NCBI RefSeq assembly: GCF_019097595.1
Contig: NC_080729.1
Location: forward strand, 5,214,417 to 5,278,416
Reading direction: 5' to 3'
Length of the DNA: 64,000 nucleotides
Origin: Hemibagrus wyckioides
Taxonomy: Eukaryota; Chordata; Actinopteri; Siluriformes; Bagridae
Below the pieces are notes generated by a model. It was not told the DNA's origin, did not search any database, and worked only from the letters and a program-made list of their open reading frames with translations. Shown in pieces: positions 26,572-38,275 of the stretch. The position numbers and the translations under genes are program-made. Each line of letters starts with the position of its first letter. Position 1 is the first letter of the stretch.

Positions 26572-27431
26572 ATCCTACACTATCTCTCTAAATCATGCCC
26601 ACTGTCCATTCCACAATCTCTCCTGCAATTTCTCCCGCTAATCTTCCTCTTGCTCTGTGTAAAATCATCCATCCCTCTTTCTCTCACCATTTATCTTTGT
26701 CTCTTTCTTTGTATGGCTCTCAGAACGTACGTTTCCCCCTGTCCTGTTCTCTTTATTCCAAACCCAGCATGTGGGTTTTTTGTGTACTGGTCTACTGTTT
26801 TCATTCACAAATAATGATCATGGAGAAAAAAAAGTGACACAATTAGAATAAAGGAAGCTGTTCCGAGCAGAGGCTTTTATCAATTTTGCTGTATTATTGT
26901 ATGGCGCTTAATTTTAGAGAATTTCAGCATTTCATCATAGCTGACTGTGCTATTGTTATCAAGCAAACATCAAAATCTGCATCCCTGAATGATCCTAAAC
27001 ATGTTGCTGTGAGGAGCCGTGTAACAAGTGTCTTTTTATTTTATTTTTTTTCACGGGCAGCCACATAAAATATTAGCATATACTTTTAAAGGGAAAGCAA
27101 GAGGTATACTCATGCATGCTCATTAATATCCACTCAGACAGTCATTTAGGCAGAACACAAACACCAGAATGGCAAAAAAAATATGTGAGCTGAGTTACTT
27201 TAACCATTGGTATCCTTCCAGAAGGTTCCAGGTTGCCCGGTCCAGAGAGGTTGGTTGAGTATTTTAGGGATTTTCAAACACAGAAGTTTATCAAGAATGG
27301 TACAAAAAAGCAAAAATGAATCTATTTAGCAAAGGAGAGTGTCCAAAGTGGTTTCATCTGACAGGAAGGTTATGCTAACTGTGAAAAGCATATCAGAAAG
27401 CACAGCACATCAAATCTCGACACAGATACAG
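26251..27431. other. Non-coding stretch
   Basis: (CT)n at 26539-26566. Otherwise unique AT-rich sequence without supported genes. Confidence 0.55.
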
Positions 27432-27660
27432 TCTTAAAAATATCGGTCCTTAAATGGTTCTTTGTCCAGGGGTTACATTTCTATAAAAAGGGTCATTTTT
27501 AAGTGTTCTTTATTCCATAAGAATGTTCTTTATGGCGCTAAGAAAAAACAGGGTTCTTTTACGAAGGATTTACTAAAAGGTTCTTCGATGACATCACTGC
27601 GAAAACGTCTTATTGGTCCTTTATTTCTAGGAGTTATTTCCCATAACAGCTGAGAATGAC
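27432..27660. mobile_element. MITE-like fragment related to the element at 13868
   Basis: It shares AAATGGTTCTTT, TTCTTTATGGCGCTAAGA and GGTTCTTCGATGACATCA with the right half of the 13868-14647 element (TCTTTATGGCACTAAGAGA, GGTTCTTCTATGGCATCAT). Partial copy. Confidence 0.6.
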
Positions 27661-28394
27661 AGAGTGCTGCTTCTATTTTGTAACAGATTAGAATATGAGT
27701 GAAAATCATCATTGGTTTCTCTTCCTCCATCTTTATTCCTCCAACATTAAAGCTCTGTTCAGAACCTGTCCTATTTGCTGTCAGTAAAAATCTTCTCTTT
27801 TTTTTTTGGTGTCTGCTGTGTCCTCGTATTCTCATTACAATCAAACGAGATGCTTTAACACCAAAATGTGTGCATTGGTAGTTCATTATGTTCAACGAAT
27901 GCCGAAAACACCACCATCTTGTGACGTAAAGTGTGCAGCTTAAGCCGTTTAAAGAGTATGTCTCTTAAGATGCACGTGTTTATTCGAACTGTACCAAAAA
28001 AGCTACAAAACTAGCAAATTGAATTGAATTTTAAGGCCAAATTTAATTTTGTAGATGCGTGTTGTAAAAGGGAGCGATATTGACTTTGTGGGGAGAGAGG
28101 AGCGTGTCTGCGGAGAGTCGGCGCTCTGCTTGTGGTGAGAAACACTATCGATTCACTGCTGACATCCGGCGGCTTATTTACCAACAACAAATCGATGCTG
28201 CCCTCCGTCGAGGGGAGGCGAGAGCTGTTGTTAGATCCACCTCGGTTCGGTACTGTTACAATGAGAAGATCTGGAAATCCATCAGTGTTTGTATTGTTTC
28301 TACTGCTACCACCAGCAGCCTGCATTACACGTGTTATTTTCAGATTCTAAAATGGAAATGATCGACCATGAGAAGATGGGATGGTGCAATGTAT
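27661..28394. other. Non-coding or unassigned stretch with a CpG-richer block
   Basis: 28080-28310 has more CpG than its surroundings and an open 93-codon frame on the plus strand and a 104-codon frame on the minus strand. Neither shows a domain I recognise, so no gene is called. Confidence 0.4.
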
Positions 28395-28716
28395 CCTGAT
28401 CACACCAAAGCTGATTAGGGTCACAGGGATCTGCTGGAGCCTATCCCAGCACACATTGGGTGACAGGCAGGGGTACACCCTAGACAGGTCACCAGTCCAT
28501 CACAGGGCCACATGTATAGACAGACAACCACACACAGGCAATTTAGAATTACCAATCAACCTAATGTACATGTTTTTGGACTGTGGAAGGAAACCAGAGT
28601 AAACCCACACAGGCATGCAAACTCCATACAGAAAGGCTGTTCGAACCCGAGAGTCAAACCCAGGATCTTTTAGCTGTGAGGTAACAGTGCTAACCACTAA
28701 GCCACCCTGCTGCCCC
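28395..28716 (-). repeat. Dispersed retroposon-like repeat with a tRNA-like head
   Basis: On the minus strand it begins GGGTGGCTTAGTGGTTAGCA and GGGTTTGACTCTCGGGTTCG. It continues through CCAAAAACATGTACATTAGG and ends near CCAATGTGTGCTGGGATAGG. This is a very common fish repeat form. I cannot assign it securely to a SINE or to the tail of an L2-like LINE. Confidence 0.65.
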
Positions 28717-29031
28717 AGCATTTCATCATGTGTTGGAAAATTGAAATTAATGTTGTAAAGCACTGAAACTGGAGACTCCTTCCAAAAATGCTAAACAAAC
28801 ATCTCCTCAGAGAAAAGCTGTTGCTTTAGAAACAAAAATGTATTGGAATGAAGGCATTCAAATAAACCTGTGAATTGAATTAGATATTAAATATTGCTGA
28901 AGGCAGCAAAAGACACAATAGTTAGAGAAACAATAATTAATATTTAACAACATATGGGATATACTGCTTCCTGTCCCACTTGACCTGTACTGGTTTTTTT
29001 GCAGGTAACAGAGGATCCAGTACAGGCCATG
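28717..29031. other. Unique AT-rich stretch left of the LTR element
   Basis: Nothing recognisable. It ends at the 5-bp target duplication of the LTR element. Confidence 0.6.
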
Positions 29032-29036
29032 TGACC

Positions 29037-29495
29037 TGTAATGTCTGGGACCCCCGCCCTATGCAGGGCTCGGCCCCAGACGCCCGTGGTGTGCACGCAC
29101 GCCAGCACACGGTGTAATGAGCCCCATGCGCAGGATTCAGCGAAGCACTGCTTTTATTACATTTAAGATGCGACATAGGGAAACAAACGTTACAAGACAT
29201 GGCGTGGTTAACTAAACAAAACAAACAAAACCTAGACCTTAGCTTGGACATGAAACCTAGCAAACAAAACCCCAACAGAAACCACGGTACAGATTACAAT
29301 CATGGACCAGGACACAAACACAAGGATCCCTATTTATAGGGGTAGACATTAGGGCTAATGGGATACAGGTGACACAATCAGGATAGGAACAATAGGAAGG
29401 GCGTAACACAAGACACACAAAGAAGCAGGCTTCCAAGGTTCACCTGCCAGCGCCCTCTCTGGGACTGGCAGGGAACTGTCCAGCTGTTCCTGACA
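29037..29495 (-). repeat. LTR of the non-autonomous element (downstream copy)
   Basis: Begins TGTAATGTCTGGGACCCC and ends CTGTTCCTGACA on the plus strand. It differs from its partner at a handful of bases and three small indels that cancel in length. Confidence 0.88.
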
Positions 29496-30031
29496 TAACC
29501 CCCTCCTCTAAGGCGCAGCTCCCGAAGCACCCAACCTCCGCCTAGGGGACGCCTCAGGAGTAGGCGGAAGATGTAGTTCATAGAGGGGACATGCAAGGCC
29601 TGGTGTAGTTCATAAATGCAGTCTACGGCGATGCCCCAGGTCCCAGGGGTAAGTTGACATCCGGCCCTGGAAAGAAACGGGAGGGAAGCGTCTTCCACCC
29701 GTGGTGCAGAGCGACGTCCTCCACGGAAACTCCATCGTGGAGCGGCGTCCCCGGCTGACATGGTGGTGGAAGCCCGCCTCCAGTGGGACCGATAAAAAGG
29801 GGGTGTCCCCCATGGCCTGAAGTTGAGTGACGTCCTCCTTGTAAATTCCCTGGGGGAACGACGTCCTCGACCATAACGAAGATGGGGACACCTCCCTGGT
29901 GAAACGGGGAAAAGGATCCGCCGGATGCCATCCACCGGTTGTCCAGGGCTCTAGCCAGCAGACTGCAAATCCTTACCGAAGACAGGAACTAGCTGGGAAT
30001 CCCGCTGGGTCTCAGAGATGGTCCATGATTC

Positions 30032-30490
30032 TGTAACGTCTGGGACCCCCACCCTATGCGGGGCTCGACCCCAGACGCCCGTGGTGTGTGTGCGCACGCC
30101 AGCACACGGTGTAATGAGACCCATGCGCAGGATTCAGCGAAGCACTGCTTTTATTACATTTAAGACGCGACATAGGGAAACAAACGTAACACTAGACATG
30201 GCGTGGTTAACTAAACAAAACAAAACCTAGACCTTAGCTTGGACATGGAACCTAGCAAACAAAACCCCAACAGAAACCATGGTACAGATTACAATCATGG
30301 ACCAGGACACAAACACAAGGATCCCTATTTATAGGGGTAGACATTAGGGCTAATGGGATACAGGTGACACAATCAGGATAGGAACAATAGGAAGGGCGTA
30401 ACACAAGACACACAAAGAAGCAGGCTTCCAAGGTTCACCTGCCAGCGCCCTCTCTGGGCCTGGCAGGGAACTGTCCAGCTGTTCCTGACA
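30032..30490 (-). repeat. LTR of the non-autonomous element (upstream copy)
   Basis: Begins TGTAACGTCTGGGACCCC and ends CTGTTCCTGACA on the plus strand, followed by the TGACC target duplication. Confidence 0.88.
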
Positions 30491-30714
30491 TGACCACCTA
30501 GTTAATATTTTTACATACACTTAAATAATATTTTTCTTGCTTATTGCCAATAACTCAACTTAACACTATATTTCATTATTCACTTATTTTATATTCATTT
30601 ATTTAAATTGTATTTCATTCTTTTTCTATTATCTTCGTTATTTTTGATTTAGTTCAATAAATGAAGTATAAGGTATAATAATTGCATTTGAATTGTAAAC
30701 AACTTAAGTGACCA
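30491..30714. other. AT-rich stretch between the LTR element and a minisatellite
   Basis: Nothing recognisable beyond T- and A-rich sequence. Confidence 0.6.
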
Positions 30715-31745
30715 TATAGAACCTTCTCTATAGAACCTTAACACAGGCTACAAAGAACCCTGTAGTGTTCTTAAACTTAAAAAGGGTTCTATATAGCAGC
30801 GTTTCCCAATATGAAGCACCTGATAGAACCTTGTACTTATTCCATATATGAAGCGCTTGACAGAACTTTTGAAGGTTCTATGTAGAACATATTAGGCTTC
30901 CAAATATGAAATGCCTGATAGAAAGGGATAAAACCATTTAATGTTTTACTTGCAACCTTTGCAAAGGTTTAAAAAATCTTGAACAATCTATATAGAACCT
31001 ATGAAAGGTTCCAAATATGAAGCACCTAATAGAAACCTTTAAGGTTCCATATAGAAAATCTTAGGGGTTCCAGATATGAAGCACCTGATAGAACTATTGA
31101 AGTTTCTCTACACAGTCTTTTACTGGTTACAAATATGAAGTGCTTGGTAGAACCTTTGAAGGTTCTATATAGAACATTTTAGGGGTTCCAAATATAAAAC
31201 ACCTGATAGAACCCTTTAATGTTCTACTTACAACTTTTCACAGGTTTTAAAAACCTTTAATGATCTATATAGGACCTATTAGAAGTTCCAAATAGCAGCT
31301 GATAGAACCCTTTAATGATCCCTATAGAATTTTGTTCTGCTTCCAAATATGAAGCGCTTGATAGAACCATTAAAGTTTCTATACACCACCTTTTACTGGT
31401 TACAAATATGAAGTACCTAGTAGAACCCTTTAATGTTCTATATATATTCTATATATTTCACGTCTCTAAATATGAAGCACCCAAAAGAACCCTTTCATTT
31501 TCTATACGGAACCCCCTGCTGATTCCAAATATGAAGCGCTTGATAGAACTTTTGCAGGTTCTAAATAGAACATTCTAGGGTTTCCAAATTTGAAACACCT
31601 GATAGAACCCTTTAATGTTCTATGTATAACCTTTAACGAACTATATAGAACTTATTAGGGCTTCTAAATATCAAGCACCAATAGAACCTTTTAGCTTGCA
31701 AATAAGAACCTCTTGATAGAAACCTGCAAGGTTCTGTATAAAAAT
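30715..31745. repeat. About 60-bp minisatellite with palindromic TTCTATATAGAAC cores
   Basis: Units combine GGTTCTATATAGAACCTTT, GGGGTTCCAAATATGAAGCA and CCTGATAGAACCTTTAA. About 17 diverged copies run head to tail. The GGTTCT/AGAACC motif is shared with the MITE-like elements at 13868 and 27432. Confidence 0.85.
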
Positions 31746-33977
31746 TAGTCCTGGATGCATCAGTGACAGCAAGACAGTCCTAAACATTAGCACCTAGGAA
31801 TTAGTGGAGTAAACCATGGAGCCTTCTTCTATATCATGCAGAAGAAACTTAGAACCTAGAACACTGTCGATGTGAAAGGAAAAGATCCAGATTCATACTC
31901 GTAGGTTCTGTTACAGTAATCATACCTACTAATAAAAAATGGACAAATTGCCAAGATTCCAGCCGATGGTGATGGCGTCGGATGATGGTGATGGTGATGG
32001 AGGTCCAGATTAGTGTGTTAGACTGAAGGAAATAGGGTGTAAGGAGGCCATTTTGTTCCTGACACTGTATGTCTATCAAACTCGTGAAAGCTCTGTTACT
32101 TTAGCACTCTCATTCTCACTTGGCCCGAGTCTGACCACTGGGTTCTTCTCTCTTTCAATCACACTCTCGCAGTGTGTGTCTTCCAAACACACAGTCCATC
32201 CCAGCGTGTGCTCGCTCTGAAGTGTGTGCATGTCTGCTTGTGTGTCACGCCTCTTAATCCAGCTTCTAGCCTCGCAGTGTGTCTAACGAGACAGCAGAGG
32301 CACAGAAGGTCTGACACACATCACTGGCACAAGATGGCTGGAACGTAACAAACACAAAAGTCTTTACAAAGCCGGGCGCTTGTTTAGAGATCGCCGGACC
32401 TGAGAAGGGTCCGAGAATGAAAATGAGAACGGCTGAGTGGACACAATAACCAGTATATCATTTTATAAATAAAGAATAAAACACTAATTAGGGGAAAAAA
32501 AATCAATGATTTGTCAGCAGTGTTACTGTTAGCTTCAGGTGAATGCTGATTGGTTGAAAATTGCATACAAATGACCGAGAATCAATCCTACGTGGAAATA
32601 ATTAACTGCAATGAATCAGCACAAATTCGCCCCCCCGATTATGAAAAGTCTATTTGTGAGCCGCTAGTTAGCTCAGCTACCAAGCTAGCAATAATCCTGT
32701 GGTAACTTCAGCCTGTAGCTTCTAGCGCAAAGACTCAAAGCTAAAGTGAGCAGCGAATCTCGGAAAGTCCGTCGCCTACTCTTCTGCACTACTGTTTTGT
32801 AGTAGAAATACTTTGAGTAGCTATAATCTTCAATTATGCTTTTATTCAACGAAGTGTGGAATGATGGACACTTCATACAATAGACGTTTGTAGCTTTGCT
32901 TATGTAGCGGGAAAAGGGTGGCGCTAAAAGGCACTGAAGATGGATGAGAGAAAATTTTCAAGATGGCCGACGACTCTGGCAAACAAAACGTCTTTCAAAT
33001 GTCTTTTAGATTAGCTTGGGCTATTGTGTGATTTGTTTTTACATTTAAAAAAGTAAAGTGGCGTCACGTTACACGGGTTTGACATCATTTGCCAGCAACC
33101 AGGAAATTTCCGGCTAGTAGAAAAACAATTACTGTCCCATTTTTGAGACAATACTACTCTTTCTACTCGAGCGTAGAGTGCACAGTGCATAGAGTAAGTG
33201 CGTAATCATTTGGGACCACAGTCTATCTGAAGTATCATTTGTTCTTGTGAATTGTTCTTGTGAAGTTCACGCTAGTTTAAGCTTCGTGTTCTTGCTGCTG
33301 ATTCTGACAGCGCTAATTCTGATGTCTGAAATCACACCGTACTCAAACAGAGGTGTTTACTATTAGGAAGCCAAATGGTAGAAAAGGGATGATTATTTTT
33401 GCTCCCATGAAATACTGCAAAAAAAAAAAAAAAAAGCTGACGCTAAATACCCATAATGCCCTGTAGCGTTTGTAGGGGAAAATTCTATACAGATCACAAT
33501 GAAATGTGAAATAGCAATGAAGTGTGATATTTGTTGCTATAATAATATAATGTTAATAATAATAATAATAATAATAAAGACCTTCACTCTTCTGGGAAGG
33601 GTTTCTGCTAGATTTGGGAGCTGTGGCTTTGGACTCATCAAGAATACCCAAAAGATTTTGTTAGCAGATGGATATAATATATATATATATATATAAAACC
33701 TGCTAGCATTGACCTGCTATATTTTAACCTGCTAGCACTGACGCTTCAATCAGAACATTGTGACAGACGTTATCATGCATCTCCAGCCATCTGCTCCATA
33801 ACCGACAAGCCAAACAGTGTGTGCTTAAAAGTGTCGCAAATTAAACACGTGACTGCAGGGTACTCTCATCAACCCTCTCTCTCTCACTATAACATCACCG
33901 GGTCTAATCTCAGGCTGTCCAATTCCCAGGATAGAGTCAGATTCCTGATCTTGGCTGACAGAAGTGGGACCTCATGT
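31746..33977. other. Non-coding unique stretch
   Basis: Poly(A) at 33420-33435, (AAT)n at 33553-33575, a Tc1-like scrap at 33578-33660 (CTTCTGGGAAGGGTTTCTGC) and (TA)n near 33674. No gene-like frame. Confidence 0.6.
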
Positions 33978-34185
33978 GGTCTTCTGTGGAGGTAGTTTAT
34001 CCATCTCAAGGTTTGATGCTTTGTTCTGAGATGCGTTTCTGCTCAGCATGGCTGCAAAGAGTGGTTACTGTTATAAGTTATTGGTATAAGTTAAGTGTCT
34101 GGCCATTCTCCTCTGATTTCTCTCAACAGTGAGGTGTTTTGTCCCACAGAATTGTCCCCCAGTGGATGGTTTTTGTTCTGTGCAC
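33978..34185 (+). repeat. Dispersed repeat fragment (shared with 39925-40110)
   Basis: GATGCTTTGTTCTGAGATGC, CTGGCCATTCTCCTCTGA, CTCTCAACAGTGAGGTGTTT and GTGGATGGTTTTTGTTCTGT recur in order at 39925-40110. It ends in GCACCGTTCAGTGTAAA, the sequence amplified in the next array. Probably a decayed DNA transposon. Confidence 0.6.
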
Positions 34186-35100
34186 CGTTCAGTGTAAAAT
34201 CTAGAATTTCAAAAGCCACACTGGAATTTGAAATTCTAGATTTTATACCAAATGGTGCACAAATTTTTTATTTAAAATGTGAAATTCTACATTTCACACA
34301 GAATGGTGCAAACATTTGAATTTGAAATTCTACAATTTACACATAATGCTACGCAGATTTGAAATGTGAAATTCTAGATTTTATACAGAATGGTGCACAA
34401 ATTTGCATATTTTAATTTTAGATTTTACACGTAATGGTATGCAGATTAGTGTTCGAAATTCTAGATTTTATACAGAATGGTTCGCAAATTTTTATTTAAA
34501 ATGTGAAATTCTACATTTGGTGCAATGGTGCAAACATTTGAATTTGAAATTCTAGAATTTACACATAATGCTACGCAGATTTGAAATGTGAAATTCTAGA
34601 TTTTACACATAATGTTGCATAAATATTAATTTTAAAATGTGAAATTCTAGATTTTACCCAGAATGGTATGCAGATTAGAGCTTGGAATTCTAGATTTTAT
34701 ACCGAATGATGCGCAAATTTTTATTTAAAATGTGAAATTCTAGATTTTCCACAGAATGGTATGCAGATTAGAATAGTGAAATTTAAAATTCTAGATTTTA
34801 GACAGAATGGTGTGCAAAGTTTAATCTTGAAATTTGATATTATAGATTTTACCCAGGATGGTATGCAGATTAGAGTTTGAAATTCTAGATTTTACACATA
34901 ATGGTGTGCAAACTTTAATCTTGAAATTTGATATTATAGATTTTACCCAGGATGGTATGCAGATTAGAGTTTGAAATTCTAGATTTTACACATAATGGTG
35001 TGCAAACTTTAATCTTGAAATTTGAAATTCTAGATTTGACAGAGAATGGTGAATAAATTTTAATTTTAAAATGTGAAATTCTAGATTTTACACAGGATTT
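34186..35100. repeat. About 55-65-bp AT-rich minisatellite derived from a repeat end
   Basis: The unit contains GAAATTCTAGATTTTACACA, then GAATGGTGTGCAAA and a variable TTTAATTTTAAAATGT spacer. About 14 copies. The first copy is inverted relative to the rest. Confidence 0.85.
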
Positions 35101-36217
35101 GAATGTGATCTGTATTTACATGATTTTATATGATTTTTATGCATTTCACCGATGCCACATGATTGATAACATGAGGGAATGAACGTACAATTGTTCACAA
35201 AGTTTTTCCAACGTTCCTCTTTAAAGACTTTAAGCGTCTGTGACATTTATTTATTAGTACCAGTAAAGTACAAACACAGGATAATAAAAATAGATGATAA
35301 AAAAGTTGTTTCTTAGATCCTGAATTAAATATGAGTTAAATATATTTGGTTAAAAGAAATAACAATAAATAAAAGAAAACATAAAGCCATTAAACTGTTG
35401 GTTATTTGGCTTTAATTATGCTATTACAGTACATTTATACTCAAACATTTCTAGTATTTTGGATTTATAGAATATATCAGGACGAAGTTAGCCATTAATG
35501 TCTCACATGCAACATGTTACTATTTGTCTTTTGTTGCCTAGATAGATTGAAAATATCCAATAAATGTGATATATTTTAAAGAATATGCGACACTACATGT
35601 ATGATGCCTAGAATGCTAGATGTTTTTTTGTTGTTTTTGTTTTTGTTTTTTTTAAATGTGTGCTTATTTATTCAAATGAACCAATTTGACTGTTTCACAT
35701 CTGCCTCTAAAATATATTTTGGTACAATAATACCACAGACATGTCATTTGATATAATATATATACTGTAATAATTCACAATAATAGGACTTTATTTATTT
35801 AATCAGTCATTCATTTCCCCACGTTTTTTTAATAATGTGTATTTGCGGGTTTTGTTGGATGAAATGAACCCAAAATCGTCGTAGCGTGTGACGAAGACGG
35901 ATGTGTTTCGGTGCACGAAAAAGAAAAGCTGAGGCAAATCCTCAAATAAACACTGAGCGGGTTGGAGACGATTAGATATTAGGATGTAATTTGATTTCAC
36001 TTTATTGTCATTGTGTGTATAACAGAGTAGAGAAGAGCATTATGCGGCCCTCAGGACTGAGAGCAATCAGAAAACTAGGGGTAACACGGACGGTGGGATG
36101 TTGTGCGCATGCACGCTGCTGTTTGATCGTCATGGGAAGAAAACGGTGCTTTAGTTCATCAACAATGGAAACCATGCAGCTATTCACCTCTCTCGCTTTT
36201 TTAAAGATCTAGGGGGC
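35101..36217. other. AT-rich non-coding stretch
   Basis: No repeats of note apart from poly(T) runs near 35620-35655. 36040-36190 is somewhat GC-richer. No supported gene. Confidence 0.55.
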
Positions 36218-36536
36218 ACTCTCTCTCTCTCTCTGCCTCTCTCTCTCTCTCTCTCTCTCTCTGTAAGCTCTCTCTAAGTCACACACACTCACACACACAC
36301 ACACACACACCACACACCAGGGTGGTCGTTCTTTTCAACCCCAACAATCACCAGCCGAGTTTAGAGAGGGACAGATTTAACGATGTCTTTGTGCTCCCTA
36401 ATTGCATTGGATTACGAGATCCTGGTGAAAGATACCCCACCACCACCACCACCACCTACACCTCCACCACCATCACCGCCAGAGAAGAGACACACTCTCA
36501 CTCACTCGCTGTGTGTGTGTGTGTGTGTGTGTGAGA
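36218..36536. repeat. Microsatellite cluster (CT)n, (AC)n, (ACC)n, (GT)n
   Basis: (CT)n at 36218-36262, (AC)n at 36284-36318, (ACC)n-rich 36437-36480 and (GT)n at 36510-36532. Confidence 0.9.
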
Positions 36537-36879
36537 CCGCCTGTGTATGTGTGGAGAGTTTAACACTGGAATGTGTCAAATAACTCCTCACACTCTAGCA
36601 CTACAATGTACCTTTCTTTGTACTTTCAAGCGGACGTCGTACCTTCCGTACCTTCCATTTGCATCGTTCACCTTTAAAAAGTGGATTTAGAAAAGAAATT
36701 CAATAAAGGTACACACATGGAGTGTAAATAGTATTCACTTTCTGGGTAAAAAGAAAGCGACATAAGCGACTAAACGTACAAGATGTCTACTGTTTAGCTG
36801 GATACGGTTTAGTGGAAAGGACAGGCCGCCCCTGCTAGTAGGCTAATCGCCTTGTGTCTCTTGATTTGGCTCCGATTTA

Positions 36880-37460
36880 CAGCCTGTCCTCACAAAACGT
36901 GCTTAATTATTTTTTAACTCCGTGTTGGAACATGACACATGAAACCCCCGCTGCTGTACAGGGAGACAGTTATCCAATTAGACCATAAAAAATGAGAATC
37001 TTTAGAGCATGTGGGTCACATAATTACTGTTAATTTAACGCTTTGATTCTCCCTCTTCCATTTTTATTTCCTTATATGTAGTTTGGGCAGCGGCTGGCTC
37101 GAGCTGTGTGATAGCCTGGACGGGAGTGGACGTGTAATCGTCGGCGCTTCCTAATGAATCAGCGCCGGGCCTCACGCATCATTTATGCGCCGTTAAGCCG
37201 TGTAATTGGACGAGCCGTAGTTTGCATATTAGACCATTAAACGTAATGTGCTCCGGTTTTCTCATGACACGGAGTGTTTAAGGCTTTGTGGTGACATGCT
37301 AATGCGCTGAATTATGACCCTAATTGCACACAATTGTTCTTTTGATTTGGCCGATTTGGCTGTTAGCAGCGCAATGATGTTCCTTATTGCACCAGCGGAT
37401 TTCCGGACCATGCAGAAGCCTGAACGTTTTCGGTCACGGTCCGCGTACAAGTCATTTAAC
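36880..37460. promoter_or_regulatory. Candidate conserved non-coding enhancer upstream of pou3f2
   Basis: A repeat-free 580-bp block within a repeat-dense territory, about 4.5 kb upstream of pou3f2. It carries CATAATTACTG, CCAATTAGACC, GTAATTGGACG, an octamer-like GTTTGCATATTAG (37220-37232), a TCF/LEF-like CTTTGATT (37041) and ACACAATTGTTC. The mix of homeodomain, POU and SOX-type sites is typical of neural developmental enhancers. Conservation is not shown here. Confidence 0.42.
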
Positions 37461-37719
37461 TTGTGCGTAAAAACCTAGCACAAGCTAGCGTGTTCTTTAA
37501 ATGGCTAATGCATGACACGGCTCTTCCCTCACACTTTTAGGACCTAGGGTTCAACAACTGCACAATTAGCTCTACTCGTGTAATCCTTCCCAGAATCCTT
37601 CCATTAACTCGAAAGGAAGCAGAAATGTGACTTAGAAATCTCTTACCTAGAAGTCCATTTAAACAAAGTCCATTTGTTTTGCTTTTTGTATCAGCTAGTA
37701 GTTTACGTCTTGTTTAATA
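37461..37719. other. Unique non-coding stretch
   Basis: Nothing recognisable. Confidence 0.6.
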
Positions 37720-38275
37720 TGATATATCACCTCACCACCCCACCACCTCTCTACCCCTTCACCCCAACATCCCTCTACTCTTTCACCTCACTACCCCTCT
37801 ACCCCGTCACCTCACCTCAGTACCACCCCTTCACCCCACCATCCCTCTACCCCTTCATCTCACCACCATTCCAACCCTCTCCCCCTTCACCACATCACTC
37901 CTCTACCCCTTCACCCCACTCTCCCATTACCCCATCACCCCACCATCCCTCTACCCCTTCACCTCACCACCATACCAACCTTCTCCCCCTTCACCACATC
38001 ACTCCTCTACCCCTTCACCCCACTATCCCTTTACCCTTTCATCTCACCACCCCCTCTACCCCTTCACCTCACCACCGTACCACCCCTTCACCCCACCATC
38101 CCTCTACCCCTTCACCTCACCACCATACCAACCCTCTCCCCTTTCACATCACTCCTCTACACCTTCACCCCACTATCCCATAACCCCTTCACCTCACCAC
38201 CCCTCTACCCCTTCACCCCACCATTCCTCTACCCCTTCACCACACCACCCCTCTACCCCTCCACCCCAACCCCCA
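37720..38275. repeat. C/T-rich minisatellite, about 24-bp unit with higher-order structure
   Basis: Units such as CCCTCTACCCCTTCACCTCA and CCACCATACCAACCCTCTCC repeat. Larger blocks of about 120 bp are duplicated (37850-37960 versus 37970-38040 versus 38090-38170). The plus strand has almost no G. The 169-codon frame is its translation. Confidence 0.9.

Larger units (their letters stand above)
29037..30490 (-). mobile_element. Non-autonomous LTR retrotransposon (TRIM/LARD-like), 1454 bp
   Basis: Two direct repeats of 459 bp (29037-29495 and 30032-30490), nearly identical, each with TG..CA ends. They flank a 536-bp interior without gag or pol. A 5-bp target duplication TGACC lies at 29032-29036 and 30491-30495. 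On the minus strand a purine-rich tract (AGAGGAGGGGG) sits just before the downstream LTR, which sets the orientation. The interior is GC-rich and has degenerate repeats around GGACGTC. The 185-codon minus-strand frame runs into the LTR and matches no known protein. Confidence 0.88.

Noticed and set aside
27530..27895. 121-codon minus-strand frame
   Set aside because: Partly antisense to the MITE-like fragment at 27432; no domain recognised.
29378..29935. 185-codon minus-strand frame within the LTR element
   Set aside because: Runs from the interior into the LTR, Arg/Gly-rich by GC bias, and shows no gag, protease or polymerase motif.
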